Assembly: GCA_021432635.1 (NCBI GenBank)
Contig: MU270024.1
Location: 496,001-560,000 of the forward strand
Direction of reading: 5' to 3'
Origin: Thozetella sp. PMI_491
Taxonomy: Eukaryota > Ascomycota > Sordariomycetes > Chaetosphaeriales > Chaetosphaeriaceae
DNA: 64,000 nucleotides
Shown here: piece by piece, positions 42,342 through 54,500 of the stretch
Numbering within the stretch: the first letter of the stretch is position 1
How the letters are laid out: each line of letters opens with the position of its first letter
Position numbers and translations under genes: made by a program
Notes under the pieces: model-generated
The model's database searches: none
Told to the model about the DNA's origin: nothing
Seen by the model: only the letters and a program-made list of their open reading frames with translations

Positions 42342-44857
42342 AGGTGGACGGGCCCCTGCACCTATTGCCTCCCCGTACCAAAAACTAGCTTATTCAGAAG
42401 GCTGCAGGGCCTACTGCATTCTCAATCGATAGTAAATGGGTGTCACGGATATCCAACCTGTAGAGCTAGTGCCGTGCCAGAAGGAGTAAGAAGATGAGTT
42501 GTGCTTGAGAGTAATGTAGTCATTAGGATGCGTTGGGCGATCCAGATCTTGGAGTTGGATAGCGCAAAAAAAACAAAAAAACAGCCGCAGTGCCTCCAAA
42601 GGGAAGGGAATCTGTTGCGGTTGCCTCATGCCCTGGCGTCGACGATCTTTTCTATTTCTGCTTTGCTCTGTACAAATTTGGGCTGCAAACCCATCAGCGT
42701 AAGCGCTTACGCGGCCATCTTGTTGAACGGTTTGAGCTGCAACATACATTGCCTCTGCACTTGAAGACCGGAAAGTGTGGTGGCTCGGCATGAAGCAGAG
42801 AACTGGTGACCAGTAAAATCTCCCTAGGAGAACTGATGGATGGACCGGGGTGGATATAATTACAGGGGTAGAGTGGTAAAGGGCATCACGTGATGGTGAT
42901 TGACGAAAAGAAACTGCCGTGCGACAGGTCCTTCCGGTCCTTGTGGTGCAGATCGGGCGCTCTTACTGCCGAGACTCTGCTGATAAATTCCGTTCGTACC
43001 GGAGTGGTTGAAACACGGTGTGGTACAATCCATGCAGATGTGATGTGAAGAGCCCTTGTACAGAGTTGCAAGCTAATATTACTTTCTTAAATATATTAAC
43101 TATCTTAATCTATAATAAATACACTTTACCAATTAAACGCTAGATAGACAGCTAATCTTAGACCCTATCTTAGAACTCAAAAGATTCCTAAATCTACTAC
43201 ATATTATAGGATAAGAAGAGTAGTACACTTAAAGAGGCAGGCTTAATTTAAAAAAAGATTAATATAACTTGGGACAATGTATCCTATAACTCGTTTCTTA
43301 CTATTCACATCACAACGTTCAGAGCGGCATTCTCACTACTCCATCGTCGTCTATCAAGTCAGAAAGTCTTAAAGTATATCCCCTGAAGTCATATACCCCG
43401 ATTCATAGGATCTGGAGGATACATGGGAACAATTATTGTCCCAGCAAAATGCTCCGAAACCAAGGAACGTCTTTGCAGCAGGCATATTCTAATCGCAGGG
43501 CACCCAACAAACACGGTACTTAATGCTATGGGCGGTCCGGGCCGAGCCACGCCGCTATCGGATTGTGGGCAAAAATTGTCCACCAGGACGGAACTTGGGC
43601 TAAAATGAGCCGATTGGCGAAACCGACCAGTCGTCACTAGCGCGTGATTAGTACTTGGCCTTATGTAGGCTGGTGGCACGTAAAACTTGCGCATACTAAT
43701 AGCTGTGGGAAACCTTCGAGTTCCCATCTTACAAATCGGCATGCAGCCCCGAAGGTCGGCCAGTTCTACTTATCCTATTCACCAGCTATGCCAACCATAT
43801 TGCGCAATTACTCAGCTGTCTATGGCTTGGGCTGGCATAGTTATGCTTGCTAGACGGAACTAGACAAATGCTAGGTGCTGTTAGTTAGCTACGGGCGAGC
43901 GAAAGAAGACACACACGTGTGGTCTAACAGGCAGCGTCGGCCAAGCCATTCCAAGATGCAGCGTAGAGAACGGCCAAGACCACGCTCGAACTCACCTACC
44001 TAGTGGGGCAATAATCGAATCGGTGGGGACTTTTGTCCTTTCTTTGTTAACCCCGAGAGGACCGTTGGTGTAACTACAGTGCAGTGGGGTGACGGTGGGG
44101 ATCAACTGAGGGTCCCTAGGGAGAGAGCTGCTCATACCCAGGGGGTGGATATACAACGGTAACTTTGGAACGCTTCTTCTAGCGCTCCACGGCTGTCGGG
44201 ACGTGGCACAATTGTCAGATGCAACAAAATAATCTTGGAGATCAGCATGAGCCTCGCTGTTCGTCTTTGAATCTCTGTCCAAGATGACGTTTCTTGGAAA
44301 GAGGGACCTGCCAAGAAGAACTGAGGTTACAGTGGGGGGTTGGAATGGGGGGAAGGGCGCGGTGGCGGCCGCAGGTAGGGCCTCGAGCGCCGGAAGTCTA
44401 AACGGCATATATTCGTTTGTCTCTATTGATCCACACAATGTGTAGACAGCTTTGTCCTAGCAATGAGGAATGTGGAGCACGGGAAACACAGCAGGCAGAT
44501 GGCAGGGGTGGAGAACAGTGGGTGGCGGGGTGTCCTACCCTGTAGGATCCTTCACTGCTACGTCCGGGAGCTTCTGTACCAGTCCTCGCACCATACTTCT
44601 ACTGCTGCATGGGTAGATCGGGACACTTGCGCCGCACCTGGGGAGACTGCTTGCCTAGGTAAGATATGCGAGCTATGTATCAGGTGATAGCTGTTTGTCG
44701 GCGAGGAGCACATCCGCCAACCAACGCAATACTCGATGTCCTGGTATTCATTAAGCTGTGCATATGTCCTTTCCAATCCTACCATATTGACCGTAGCAAC
44801 AGCCTGATTCAGTCACAGAGCTCACATGCTTCCGATAGTCAGCCCTTTCCAACAAGA
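42342..44857. other. gene-free region upstream of the regulator gene
   Basis: About 2.5 kb without a recognisable gene. From 43080 to 43270 it is strongly AT-rich with TA steps, like RIP-altered repeats. A run of A and C (42565-42590) lies in the first part. Nearer the regulator, CGGAAGT occurs at 44391-44397, a 7-base half of the cluster palindrome, possibly part of an autoregulatory site. Confidence 0.45.
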
Positions 44858-46369
44858 ATGTCGCTGGCTGGAACGTCGGGCTTCTACCGGCTGGCATGTG
44901 AAAGATGTCGCGGTCAGAAGCTGCGCTGCAGCTGGGCAGACCGGCGGCCGGATGCCTCATGCACCAGGTGTGCAAAGGCCGGAGCCGTGTGCAAAACAAA
45001 CTACTCTCGTCGCGTTGGGCGGCCTCCTCGGTCCAACGCATCAAGTACCAGTCAACAACAGCAGTGGTCGATGCCGACTTCCTCACCACCTACCTCATCG
45101 ACTAGCGCGCCGCCAGCCGCAGAGGCAGAGGTGTTCCACCGCCGACAGCAACGGGCACCGGACGAATACGGATCACTATTGCAGCAAAGAGTACCGCAGG
45201 ACCCTTGCAACAGCGAAGCGGCAGACACCAGTGACATACTTGGCCTTGACTCGATGTCCTCAAGAATATCTCTCATAGCGTTGGAGAAGGCACATGCGAC
45301 ACACGCGGGACATGACAGTGTAAGGAAATCTCTATACATCGTACCTAGCGGCATCAGGATCTTCAATAACAGTCCATAGTCCCATCCCATCAACTCGTTG
45401 GCTATGGGGGCCTTGCCGATGAGCGACAACGAGGACGAATCGCGCTGGGTGGACTATGTCAACTTGGACACCGCCACAAGTTCCGAGCTCCCAGCCGCTC
45501 GCTCTTTCAGTCTCAGCTCCAGCACTTTGAGTAACGAGTATCCCAGCACAAACTTCTCCTTCGATCTGTCCACGGGAGGGACTGAGCCTTCCCTTCCCGG
45601 CTACACGCACGCTCGCATTTCCAACAGCCACATCGGCAGCAGTTCTGGTAGTAGTATGCCTTCGAAAGACTGGAGACAAGAGCTTGGTAAGCTCGGCGCT
45701 GCTCTGTACGAAGTTCCCCCGGCCTATCCACAGCAATTTGTGTCTCAGTCCGGCGCATGGATCATGCTTGTTCCCAAAGTTGTGAGCTACGCTAAAACCC
45801 TATATCGCCTTACGAATCTGGCCGCCAGTACCTACAAACCACCTCCCCCGCTCGCAGCTCCGTCAAGTGATCACGACTACGAGAACAGACTGGCCTCTGA
45901 GCAGCAGCTTCCCATAGACCGGCCCACGTGGCTAACCTTGCTTTCGTACTATACACGCATACTTCAGATATGCCGCTACACCCTGGCGAACATCCATATG
46001 ACCCTAAAAACAGACCGACCTTTGTTCGCAGCCCTACAGCTCGAGGATACTATGATGACGGAGGACGAACCACACCTCAAAGTTCTCCTGTTATTGCAAG
46101 TGTTTTCGTATCGTCTCAATATGATCGCGACGGCTCTGGGTCTCCCTAAACGACATCGCATCCAAGGCTCGGCGTCAATGCTTGGAGACCGAGCCATAGA
46201 CGGAGAATCGAATTCGAGCATATCGATTGGCTCAGCAGCAGACTGGGCACTTAGAGGTGATGTTGTCGAGAGAAGCGTCTTTGGTCGCCCGGGCTCTCAG
46301 AGAGAGAATATCACCGCGGCATTCCTGGCAGAGTACGAGATTATCGCGGGTTTGGTTTCGGAGCATTAG
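44858..46369 (+). CDS. Zn2Cys6 transcription factor, likely cluster regulator
   Basis: A 483-aa regulator in two exons, 44858-45319 and 45380-46369 (60-bp intron, GTAAGG..CATAG). The N-terminal binuclear zinc cluster reads CERCRGQKLRC, then CTRCAKAGAVC, with the Cys-x2-Cys-x6-Cys spacing in the first half (residues about 14-43), followed by a basic stretch (RRVGRPPR). A Ser/Thr/Pro/Gln-rich linker (about 55-105) and an acidic region follow. The C-terminal half (SYYTRILQICRYTLANIHM, LLLLQVFSYRLNMIATALGL) resembles the regulatory region of AflR-like, cluster-specific activators. It is at the right edge of the cluster; the CGG-N5-CCG palindromes in the divergent promoters are natural candidate targets. 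Activator rather than repressor is assumed by analogy. Confidence 0.88.
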
Positions 46370-47600
46370 TCCTTGATCCTCGTCATAGCTCGGAATTTTC
46401 GATGCAACTAGACACTTGGTTTGAAGGGATCACATGAGACTCGGTCCGAGTGTTCGGCTAGAGCCTTCATACTCTTGCCTAGGCAAAGTGGGAGATAGGG
46501 ACGCCTTTGAAGCATCACCACGATCAACTCCCTTGGTTACCATTCGACTGCACTTACTCTGTGCTTCAGAATAGCATCTGTACCTCGGACTAGCCCCGAA
46601 ATATAGCCGCAGTGATCGGCATTAGGACAATGTCATACTCCGGCAACCGGAACCATAACAGGGCGATGCTCTAAGCGCGCCGGAGGTGTCGGCTTATCAC
46701 TAATAGGCTAGGCGCAAGAATAGAGACGTGTTCCAGCCGAACAGCTCCGCTTTTCCGCGCGACGCAAGACGCAGTCTGCAAGATATCGTCTAGGGGCACA
46801 TGAAATCTTACTGCCGAAGTATTGGACACAAAATGCAACAAGCCAAGGCTGCGCACTGCACTAATGTAGCAATGATCTATGCCAAGCTACGAACAACAAA
46901 GAAGACCAAGGCCACGAACTCTACAACAGTGCCTAATACGAAACCCGGCTAGGCCTTGTTGAGCACAAATCGTATAATCGTCACTTTTAAGTCCTTGCCT
47001 AGGGCGTAAGCCCCTGGGTATGTTGAGAACTTGCGGCAAAGATGTCAGGATGTTACGCCCCTTACTCATGAGTCATTAGTGCTGACAGGGCGGCACAAAA
47101 CTCTTAGCCAGAGGCAACGGGCCTGACGTGGCGTGCCGGCAGCCCGAGACAAAAACTTAATCGTGGCAACTGCGCAGCGCCGCGCCACCTAGCCACGGGA
47201 AATGGATCTTTGGTGCATGGTATGTCGGGCGCTATTTAGCCATCGGGCTACTCGTCTGACCGAAGGTCATATACTTGACGTTGCATCGCAACGTCATAAA
47301 GATGACGAAATTAATAAAGAATTGATAACATTCTCTCTGGGGACTGGCTCACAAGCTGTTTACTCTATTTAAAAAGAGCGCTAAGCGCCAGATCCAACAG
47401 GGATTAGCTAAAAAACACCCCTGTGGTGCAACGAACAGGGACTAGTTATGCTTACTTATGACTGTTTATAGCTGACTTTACTGGTTAATCTTACTACAAG
47501 AGTTTTTTTCTTGTTTTCCTTTTTTTTAAAGATTACTGCCTAGGCCGCAGGTTGGATCGCTGGTTAGATTGCTGGCTGGCTGGATTACTACAGCCCCCGT

Positions 47601-47633
<33 letters not shown>

Positions 47634-47949
47634 CCAATATTATAAATTAACACCGCCACCATCCTTTTAACCACCCCATTTAATAAAGCGATTCCCAGCG
47701 TATACCAAACTTAATTCCATATATAAAAATAGATCTAAAACAGTCTAAGAAAGAGCTATCTAATAATATTAATCACTAGTATTTTATATACTATCTGTTG
47801 CTCTCAATCACAGCTTTAAGGTACTAGTGCATAGAATGAACTAGATTATTGATGGTCTAGATAGGAACATCTTCTTGGACTTCCTCTGTATGCTATATAA
47901 GCTCCTGTAAAGATTTCATATTCTTTAATAGCTAACCTAACTTAGAAAA
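46370..47949. other. AT-rich decayed region with a 30-A tract
   Basis: No intact gene. A run of 30 A at 47603-47632 suggests the tail of an old retroposon (LINE or SINE type), although no coding remnant is recognisable beside it. TA-rich sequence from about 47640 onward looks RIP-altered. Confidence 0.5.
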
Positions 47950-48278
47950 TGTAAGGCCCCAGAGCATACGGCCTTACAACAGGGCACACAGCCGCAAGCA
48001 GAACCTGGAAGGTTCCCGAGTAAGGGAGAACAGCCAGTATGACTCCAGTACAGGCCGCAATCGGCCTAGGAGTCAGGCAGGAAACACAGGGGATTCGGAG
48101 CCGAGTCAGGACCGAATCCAGGAAGAGAACCCTTCCCCTGTATAAGTAGGAACCTTAAGGGCCTCGAACTTGAGGACCTTGAGGATCAGTCTCTGTTACA
48201 GCCTTAGTGCTAGCACTGAATACATTCCCCTTCTCGTGGCCGAGCTTCCACCCCCTGAGACCTGTCTAGGGCATTACA
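47950..48278 (+). mobile_element. solo LTR (329 bp) with 5-bp target-site duplication
   Basis: It begins TGTAAGGCC and ends GGCATTACA, giving TG..CA ends and the 5-bp terminal inverted repeat TGTAA/TTACA. It is flanked on both sides by GAAAA (47945-47949 and 48279-48283), the 5-bp duplication expected of LTR-retrotransposon insertion. No internal gag-pol sequence is present, so the element recombined to a solo LTR. A similar sequence lies inverted at 49512-49843. The preserved duplication implies a fairly recent insertion or weak decay. Confidence 0.9.
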
Positions 48279-48283
48279 GAAAA

Positions 48284-49511
48284 GCAGCTAATAATCTAGT
48301 CTTTTAAAATATACTAGAGATTCTTAATTAGATTAAGTTCTAAGAAGCATAGTAGCTGGGGAAGTATTATAATAGCTATTTCTATACAGAAATCTTAGGT
48401 AATATAAGCTATATAGACTAGAGTATTGTATTATATAAAGATATAGTCTATATCTATTAAAAATAAGGAAATAATCTCTTAGCATCTCAACATATACTTA
48501 TATAGCTACTCCTCCTCTAGCCGACTTAAAGCCCCTATTTCAAAGGACTAAGTTGCTTTTTAAGCTATATTGTATCCCCCCCTAAAATATATTCAAGTGC
48601 TAAGATTACAGCAGGAAGCAGAGCACGTGCGGAACAACCCACACACAACACCACCATCATACACTCCGTAGCCTAGTAGCCACAGCGCGGAACCAATACC
48701 ACGATCTTGCGATCCAGTTCGTAGGTAGGGACGTTGAAGCAGCGTAAGTCTAGTGGTACGTGGGAGAGGGCATGCCTATGCGAGATCCAACGAGTGCTGG
48801 AGTCTGACCAGGGCAGGATGAACACGTAGGAATGGGGCGAAGCCCCGTAATGATCGTAACGAGTGGTCTTGCGGTTGGTCTTGTCTAGGGAAACGAATGT
48901 ATGAAGTTGATTTCTAGATTAACGGATGGATGAACGATGATGGAAATCTGGAAAATCTGGATCATCTCCCTCCCTGAGGTAGGACGGCATCCCTTAGCTA
49001 CTTATACAAATCAGGCTGTATGGTCTGATCAGACCAGGGTCTAGATCCACCATACAGCCCATCCAGTACCAGGGCCGCGCTGGGCGAAAAGAAAAATCCA
49101 CTGACTACCCCAAGCTCAATATAACAAGCTATCTGTAATGATATGTGCGGTGTAGTGGCTGGCCCAGCTGTGGGGGCCCTACATGAGGGAGTAAGCGATC
49201 CACAGCCTGACCGGGCGCGATCTTGCTCCTGCACGGATCAACCTCTGTTACGAAACCTACAGTTATATACGAGATATTCCTTTAGTTGGTAGCGCCGAAC
49301 GAGTGTAAAACGCGTACTGGCAGTGTAGCGCAGTAATACTAGGTGCGTGGTATTACACTATCTTGCTCGTCAGGAGATTCAGGGGCTTAAGGGGAATGTA
49401 AAACGCCTGTAGCTTACAACCAAGTTGGTATTTACAGATTGAACTAAAGCCTAGCCTCTAATCAGGGGATAGCCAGTGTAGAAATCATTTTATCTTCCTA
49501 ATCAGAGCTAT
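48284..49511. other. AT-rich DNA between two inverted LTR copies
   Basis: The first 300 bases are TA-rich and apparently RIP-altered. From about 48600 the composition is near normal but there is no recognisable coding gene. A nested palindrome (49014-49059) lies in this part. Confidence 0.5.
49014..49059. repeat. nested inverted repeats
   Basis: GGCTGTATGG (49014-49023) and CCATACAGCC (49050-49059) are exact inverted repeats. Overlapping the first arm, GGTCTGATCAGACC (49022-49035) is a perfect 14-bp palindrome. It may be a fragment of a transposon end or a pol III element; no partner was found. Confidence 0.7.
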
Positions 49512-49843
49512 TGTAATGCCCTAGGCGGGTATCAGGGGGTGGAATAGCTCGGCCACGAGAAGGGGAATGTATTAGATCGCTAGCACTAAGACTGTAACAG
49601 AGACTGATCCTTAAGGTCCTCAAGTTTGAGGCCCTTAGGACTCCTACTTATACAGGTGAGGGATTTTTCTCCCAGATCTGGTCCTGACTTAGCGCTGAGT
49701 CCCCTGTGTTTCCTGCCTGACTCCTACGCCGGTTGCGGCATATACTGGGGTCATGCTATCTGTTCTTCCTTACTCGTGTATATCTTAGGTCCTGCCTTCG
49801 GCTACATGCCCTGTTGTAAGGTTGTATGCTCCGTGGCCTTAAA
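49512..49843 (-). mobile_element. degraded second copy of the same LTR, inverted
   Basis: It starts TGTAATGCCC (the complement of the other copy's end) and ends GGCCTTAAA where GGCCTTACA is expected. Shared blocks in opposite orientation include GGGGAATGTATT, TGTAACAGAGACTGATCC, the run around CCCCTGTGTTTCCTGCC, and TGTTGTAAGG. Many substitutions, mostly of transition type, and no matching flanking 5-mer show it is older than the solo LTR at 47950-48278. Confidence 0.8.
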
Positions 49844-51553
49844 AGCAGCTGCTTTCTTATCCTTTTAGGCCTAGCCTATTAGAGAAATATTGACACTGAT
49901 TGAGTCATCTTATAGGGCTGTGATAACTCTTTCTAGAGCTTCTATACTATGGTATAGCTAAAGCTATCATAAGCTTACTATAGCGTGGCTAAACCTTACT
50001 ACCACTATTATAGTGGCGTTTGCCAACTTTACTAGGCGTTGCATGTGATGCTAGTCGTGACTTGCCAGTCCTGACAAGCTCTGCATGTAAAGCTAGGGAG
50101 TAGGTCTAGGATGAGGCTCTGCGAGCCCCGAGTGACTGTTTCTGTCAACGAAGTAGATCAATTGTGATCATTACTAGATTTTTGCTGTGCTTAGAGATAC
50201 TGGGTATGGTATCTACAGTGTGGATTGACGGATTTTCATTTGCTTCTGTATGTGCAACCCAACTTTCAAGGCTTCTATTGTCGCAGGACTCGTTATAATA
50301 AGCGTCGGTGCACAATGCGTTGTTAATAAAAATGTTGAACGGCAAGGTCTCAATGCGGCGCCTAGGGGTTATTTGTAGTCTGGGGAAAACAAAGCGCAGG
50401 GCAATCAACCGTTGCTCTTGGTCATTGGATCCGCAAAACTAGAAGCCGAGTTGACCGCTACTCATCTTCCGGTAGGAAGGGGCTGTGGGCGAATAAATAC
50501 TTCACTGTCTTAAAGAAGATACATCTGAGTTGGGCCAAACATAAAATAAATTAATGACTTGTTGACAAAGTCGCAAGGCAAGCTGATCCCACCCCGACCC
50601 ACGAAATTTATGTACAGAGCAGCCAATATAAGAACCACACGAAACCAACGAAATTTTCGATCCCTACCTTACAGCTGGCACCCAAACTCCTTCGTGTTCT
50701 CAAAAGAAGACGCAAGGGCAGCAGCATAGTCTTTCTACGCCTGGCCTTCGGTGATCCTCTCCCTTTTGTCCTAGAAGAATGCACAGGCTTCCTTGAAGTT
50801 CAAGTTCCTAAATTTTACGAGGCCATGCTATAGTCTTGCTAGTATCTATCTCCTCCTACGAGCCGACTGCGCCCAGGACTGAAACAGGTGCATTTACAGT
50901 AGTTGTGATCGGCGTAAAGCCTAGGATCGTGACTGCGTTGCTCTTATTGCAGCCCCAGAGGGCATCCCATTTATCCTTTAGCTGTAGGTAGTAGGATAGA
51001 TCAACTACGGTTGAGATTTATAGGTTGGCTTCGCTTGAGATATCCCTTCTCTTCGCTGGAAAGGCTGGGTTCATGTTGGCCACATTTGATCTCCTTCGTC
51101 GTGGCGGGCCATTGGATCAGCGTCTTGTTGGGATATATGATTTGTGGGGTGTCGGGTCCATCTTCCATATGAAGTCGGCAAACTCAGCGAGGGTACAACT
51201 GGCCGCGCAGGTGCCACTCCACACAAGATTTCTCCTCTCTGCACACCCAATAAGAGACCGCACCTTCTGGATCTTACGCGGCCTTAATTCCAAGTAGCAA
51301 CATTGAACTCAGTCAAATGCTATCAAGCTTCTGATATACTAGATACAGTACCGAGGATCATCGATACTCAAAATATATACATCTAAGAACTCTTTTTGTC
51401 TATTGTAACTTTCAGCCGCGGCAAAGCAGGTTAGACTCTTCACCGTCCACATGCCTGCTTCCAGCTAACTTGTCAGTCGAGATGCTCCGAGACATGTCTA
51501 TCTTGCGATAGCTAACCATCGTCATATGTCTCTTTCGATCTCATTGTCACTTT
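49844..51553. other. gene-poor region before the chitinase 3' end
   Basis: Short frames only (for example around 50145-50408 and 51025-51297), with no recognisable domains. No further LTR copy was noticed. Confidence 0.45.
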
Positions 51554-54500
51554 CTACTCGAGACGTCCGGGAATAGCACGGCCATCCAGGCCAGTCATAG
51601 GCCAGAAGGGCTCAGTAACAATAAGCTCCCGCTTCCTGATGCAGCCGCCCTTGATAGAGTCGATCAAGTCGAGACGACCCTTGAGCTTCGTGCCCAGCTT
51701 AGCAACATCGCCCGATGCCATCGCCCTACGAGCCTTTGCGGCCGACGCGACGCCCGCAACATCGCGTAGACCGCCCACGCTGCCGAGCAGGCCGAAGATG
51801 AATAGAGGCGCATTGTTAGGGTTGTTGACGACATCATAGATGTCCATAGCTACGGAGCCAAGCTCGCCGATCAGCGAAGCAATGCGAGCAATGCCGGCCA
51901 GCGCGGCGACCGAGCCGGCGATTTCACCAGCGATGGGGATGAAGAAGAAGATGGCGGCTAGGAAGGCAAAAATAATAGCCATGCGCTTCTGGCGGTCGAT
52001 CTCGTCAGCGACCGCGACAACCTGGTCCATATTCTCGATGGCGTCAGCAATCATGAAGATAGGTAGTGCGATGGCGTCGATGATGTCGTCAGGGTCCCCA
52101 TAGAGCGTGTTACTGGACAGCTGCGACAGGACATCATCGAGCTGACTAGGGAGGTTCTTCACGGAATTCTCGGCGTTGACGACGGTATCCTTGGGGTTCG
52201 CCACATCATCCTTGCCGTATCCGTTGGGCTGAGGGAATCCGAAATTCCAATGAGTCGCGTGGCATTCCTCGGTGGTGTCCGCGGGCGCGCATTCCATTGT
52301 GTGAATATCCTTAAACGCAATATTGTCCTCCTCGATGCCAACCGCCGTGAACAGGTCGGCGAAGAACTGGTCGTGCTTATCGGGAACCAGAGTCCAGTAT
52401 AGCGTGTCGCCATCCGGATCGCCCTGGCCGAGACCGCGCTTGGAGTAATCGGGAGGGCAAGGCTCGGTCACGTTCAAGTACTTGATGATGGGGCTATCCA
52501 GAGAGCCCGGAGGGGGGCGATCTCGAACCTCGAGGTCGGTACCAGATGAGGCAGGGCCATCAATCTCCAGCACAGGTGGCGCGCCGATGCCGAAAATCTC
52601 ATAGCCGTCGATTCCACGCCTGCGTAACGATGACGAAGTGCAGTCACCATCCTTGAAGCAGTAATCGCATGAGCCTGGCAGTCCGTTGCCCAGCGAGCTG
52701 CATTTAGCGCAGCCTATATACCCGGTGTCAGTCTTCTTGAATGCAAATATGATAGCTGGTGGGGAACTTACAAAGCTGCCATTCCGTCACGACGCAAGAG
52801 AAGTACTTGTTGCCATTGTTATGCATGAAGTCCGTCACATCCTTCGGGGCTCCGTCTACGACCGCTCCAGCGTAGGTGTTGAACTTCTTATCGTAGCCGT
52901 TCTTGATCAGATCATTGTAGTGGCCCATGGAGGTGGTGAAGTTCTTCTGTAAAAGTTGAATCGTGTAGACGGCGCGGCAATTATCAGAGACGCCGCTGTC
53001 GGCAGCCAGGTCCTCAAGGGTGGCGGCACTAGTCGTTCCGCATCCTGAGGTCGAAGGTGGATTCGGCCAGTCCCAGTACCAGTCGACATCCTCATCGTCT
53101 TGGTTATCAGGATCGAAGCCCTCGTCGCCGAACTCTTGCAGGTCCACTGCCCAATCAATAGTACCAGCGAAGTTATACCGAGTCCAGAGGTCGCGGCGCG
53201 TGGACTTGGTTGTCGGAGTCATGTATGCAACCCAGTTATAATCATCGTAAACCAGAATGTCTGAGTTAGACTCCCCGTCGTGGAAGCTCTTTACGTTCGG
53301 GTAGGTCTGGATAATTTCGTTGATCTCCGCGTTGGCAATGTAGCCCGAGGTTTCGGTACACATGCCCGGTGCAGCGTATGATGTCTCCCTGTCGCCCTGG
53401 AATGTGCACATGGGACCGGTGCAGCCCGCAGTGGTCATTCCGAAGGAGCGGCCGTAGCTGGATTCGCCCACGAAGATCTTGTTCGACGGCACGTTGGCTT
53501 TCGTGATCATGGCAAGAACCTGCATTGTCTCGGTCAAGTTGACGTGGCTGCGAAGACAGTTGCCCCCCGGGCAACCATCCATGGAGTATGTATTCGCGGC
53601 ATCCCACTGGCCTAAACGGGTCGTTAGAGCGATACAGCGAATGGAGGATACAAACAGGGCTTACCGTGGAGATCGTAGGTCATGTAGACAATGTAGTCCA
53701 GCTGCTTAGCCATCTCCTCAATGGGGAACTGCTTCAGGTACCAGTACGACGCGGGGGCAGCAATCGACATGGTTTTTCCAGCTGGGAGCTTGCCCCGCAG
53801 CGTGATGAGGAACTTGAGGTAGTTAGGTCCGTCGGTCTCCAATCCAGGGGGGACTCCAGGGATGTCAGGTGCCTAGGAAGCCAAGTCAGAAAGGTTCTCT
53901 TGTCGCAGTATGCCAGGGTAGACTTACGCCAGGATATTCCCAGTCAAAATCGACACCATCGACGCCTTCGTCGTTGAGAAACTTGACAATGTTGTTGGCA
54001 AAGGTCGCCCGGTTGGCGGGGCTCATTGCTTCACGGATGATGTCGTACGTCGCAGGCTCAGTAGAGTATCCCCATCCACCAAACGAGACGATCTTCTTCA
54101 CACCATCCAACGCCTTGAAGTCGTCCCACTGCTTGGCCGGATCGTCGAGCTTCGGAGCCCACGTGGCCGTGTCGATGGGAACGAAGGCCCAGTGGATGTG
54201 CGTGTAAGAGCCGTCCGTATTGGCGTGCTCGACCCGCATGTTGAGGCACTCGCGGTTGAAGTTCCACGTCTCGTAGTAGCCGATGCGGTTGTACGCGGCC
54301 GGGGCGTCGTCGGACTTCTTGATGTCCATGCCGCAGTTCGACACGCACCCGTTGACGCCAATGGGGGCCGTGCCTGGGTTATCCGAGGGGCCGCGCTTCT
54401 CGACGCAGAACTCGCCGCTGATGCCGCACTGGCCCCAGATGTTGCAGCAGGCGTTTAGAGGGCATGGGTTCATGTCCGCAAGCTTGGTGCCGTCTGTCGG

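Noticed and set aside
48998-49234. 78-codon minus-strand frame starting MQEQDRARSG, similar at its start to a frame ending at 31684 (MQERDRAKDG)
   Set aside because: The similarity covers only about ten residues and neither frame continues into a recognisable protein; it is treated as chance.
48284-49511. One large transposon bounded by the two LTR copies
   Set aside because: The copies are in opposite orientation, differ in age, and the first has its own target duplication; they are separate insertions.
51025-51297. 90-codon plus-strand frame downstream of the chitinase
   Set aside because: No domain, poor start context, and it lies in gene-poor sequence; not called.
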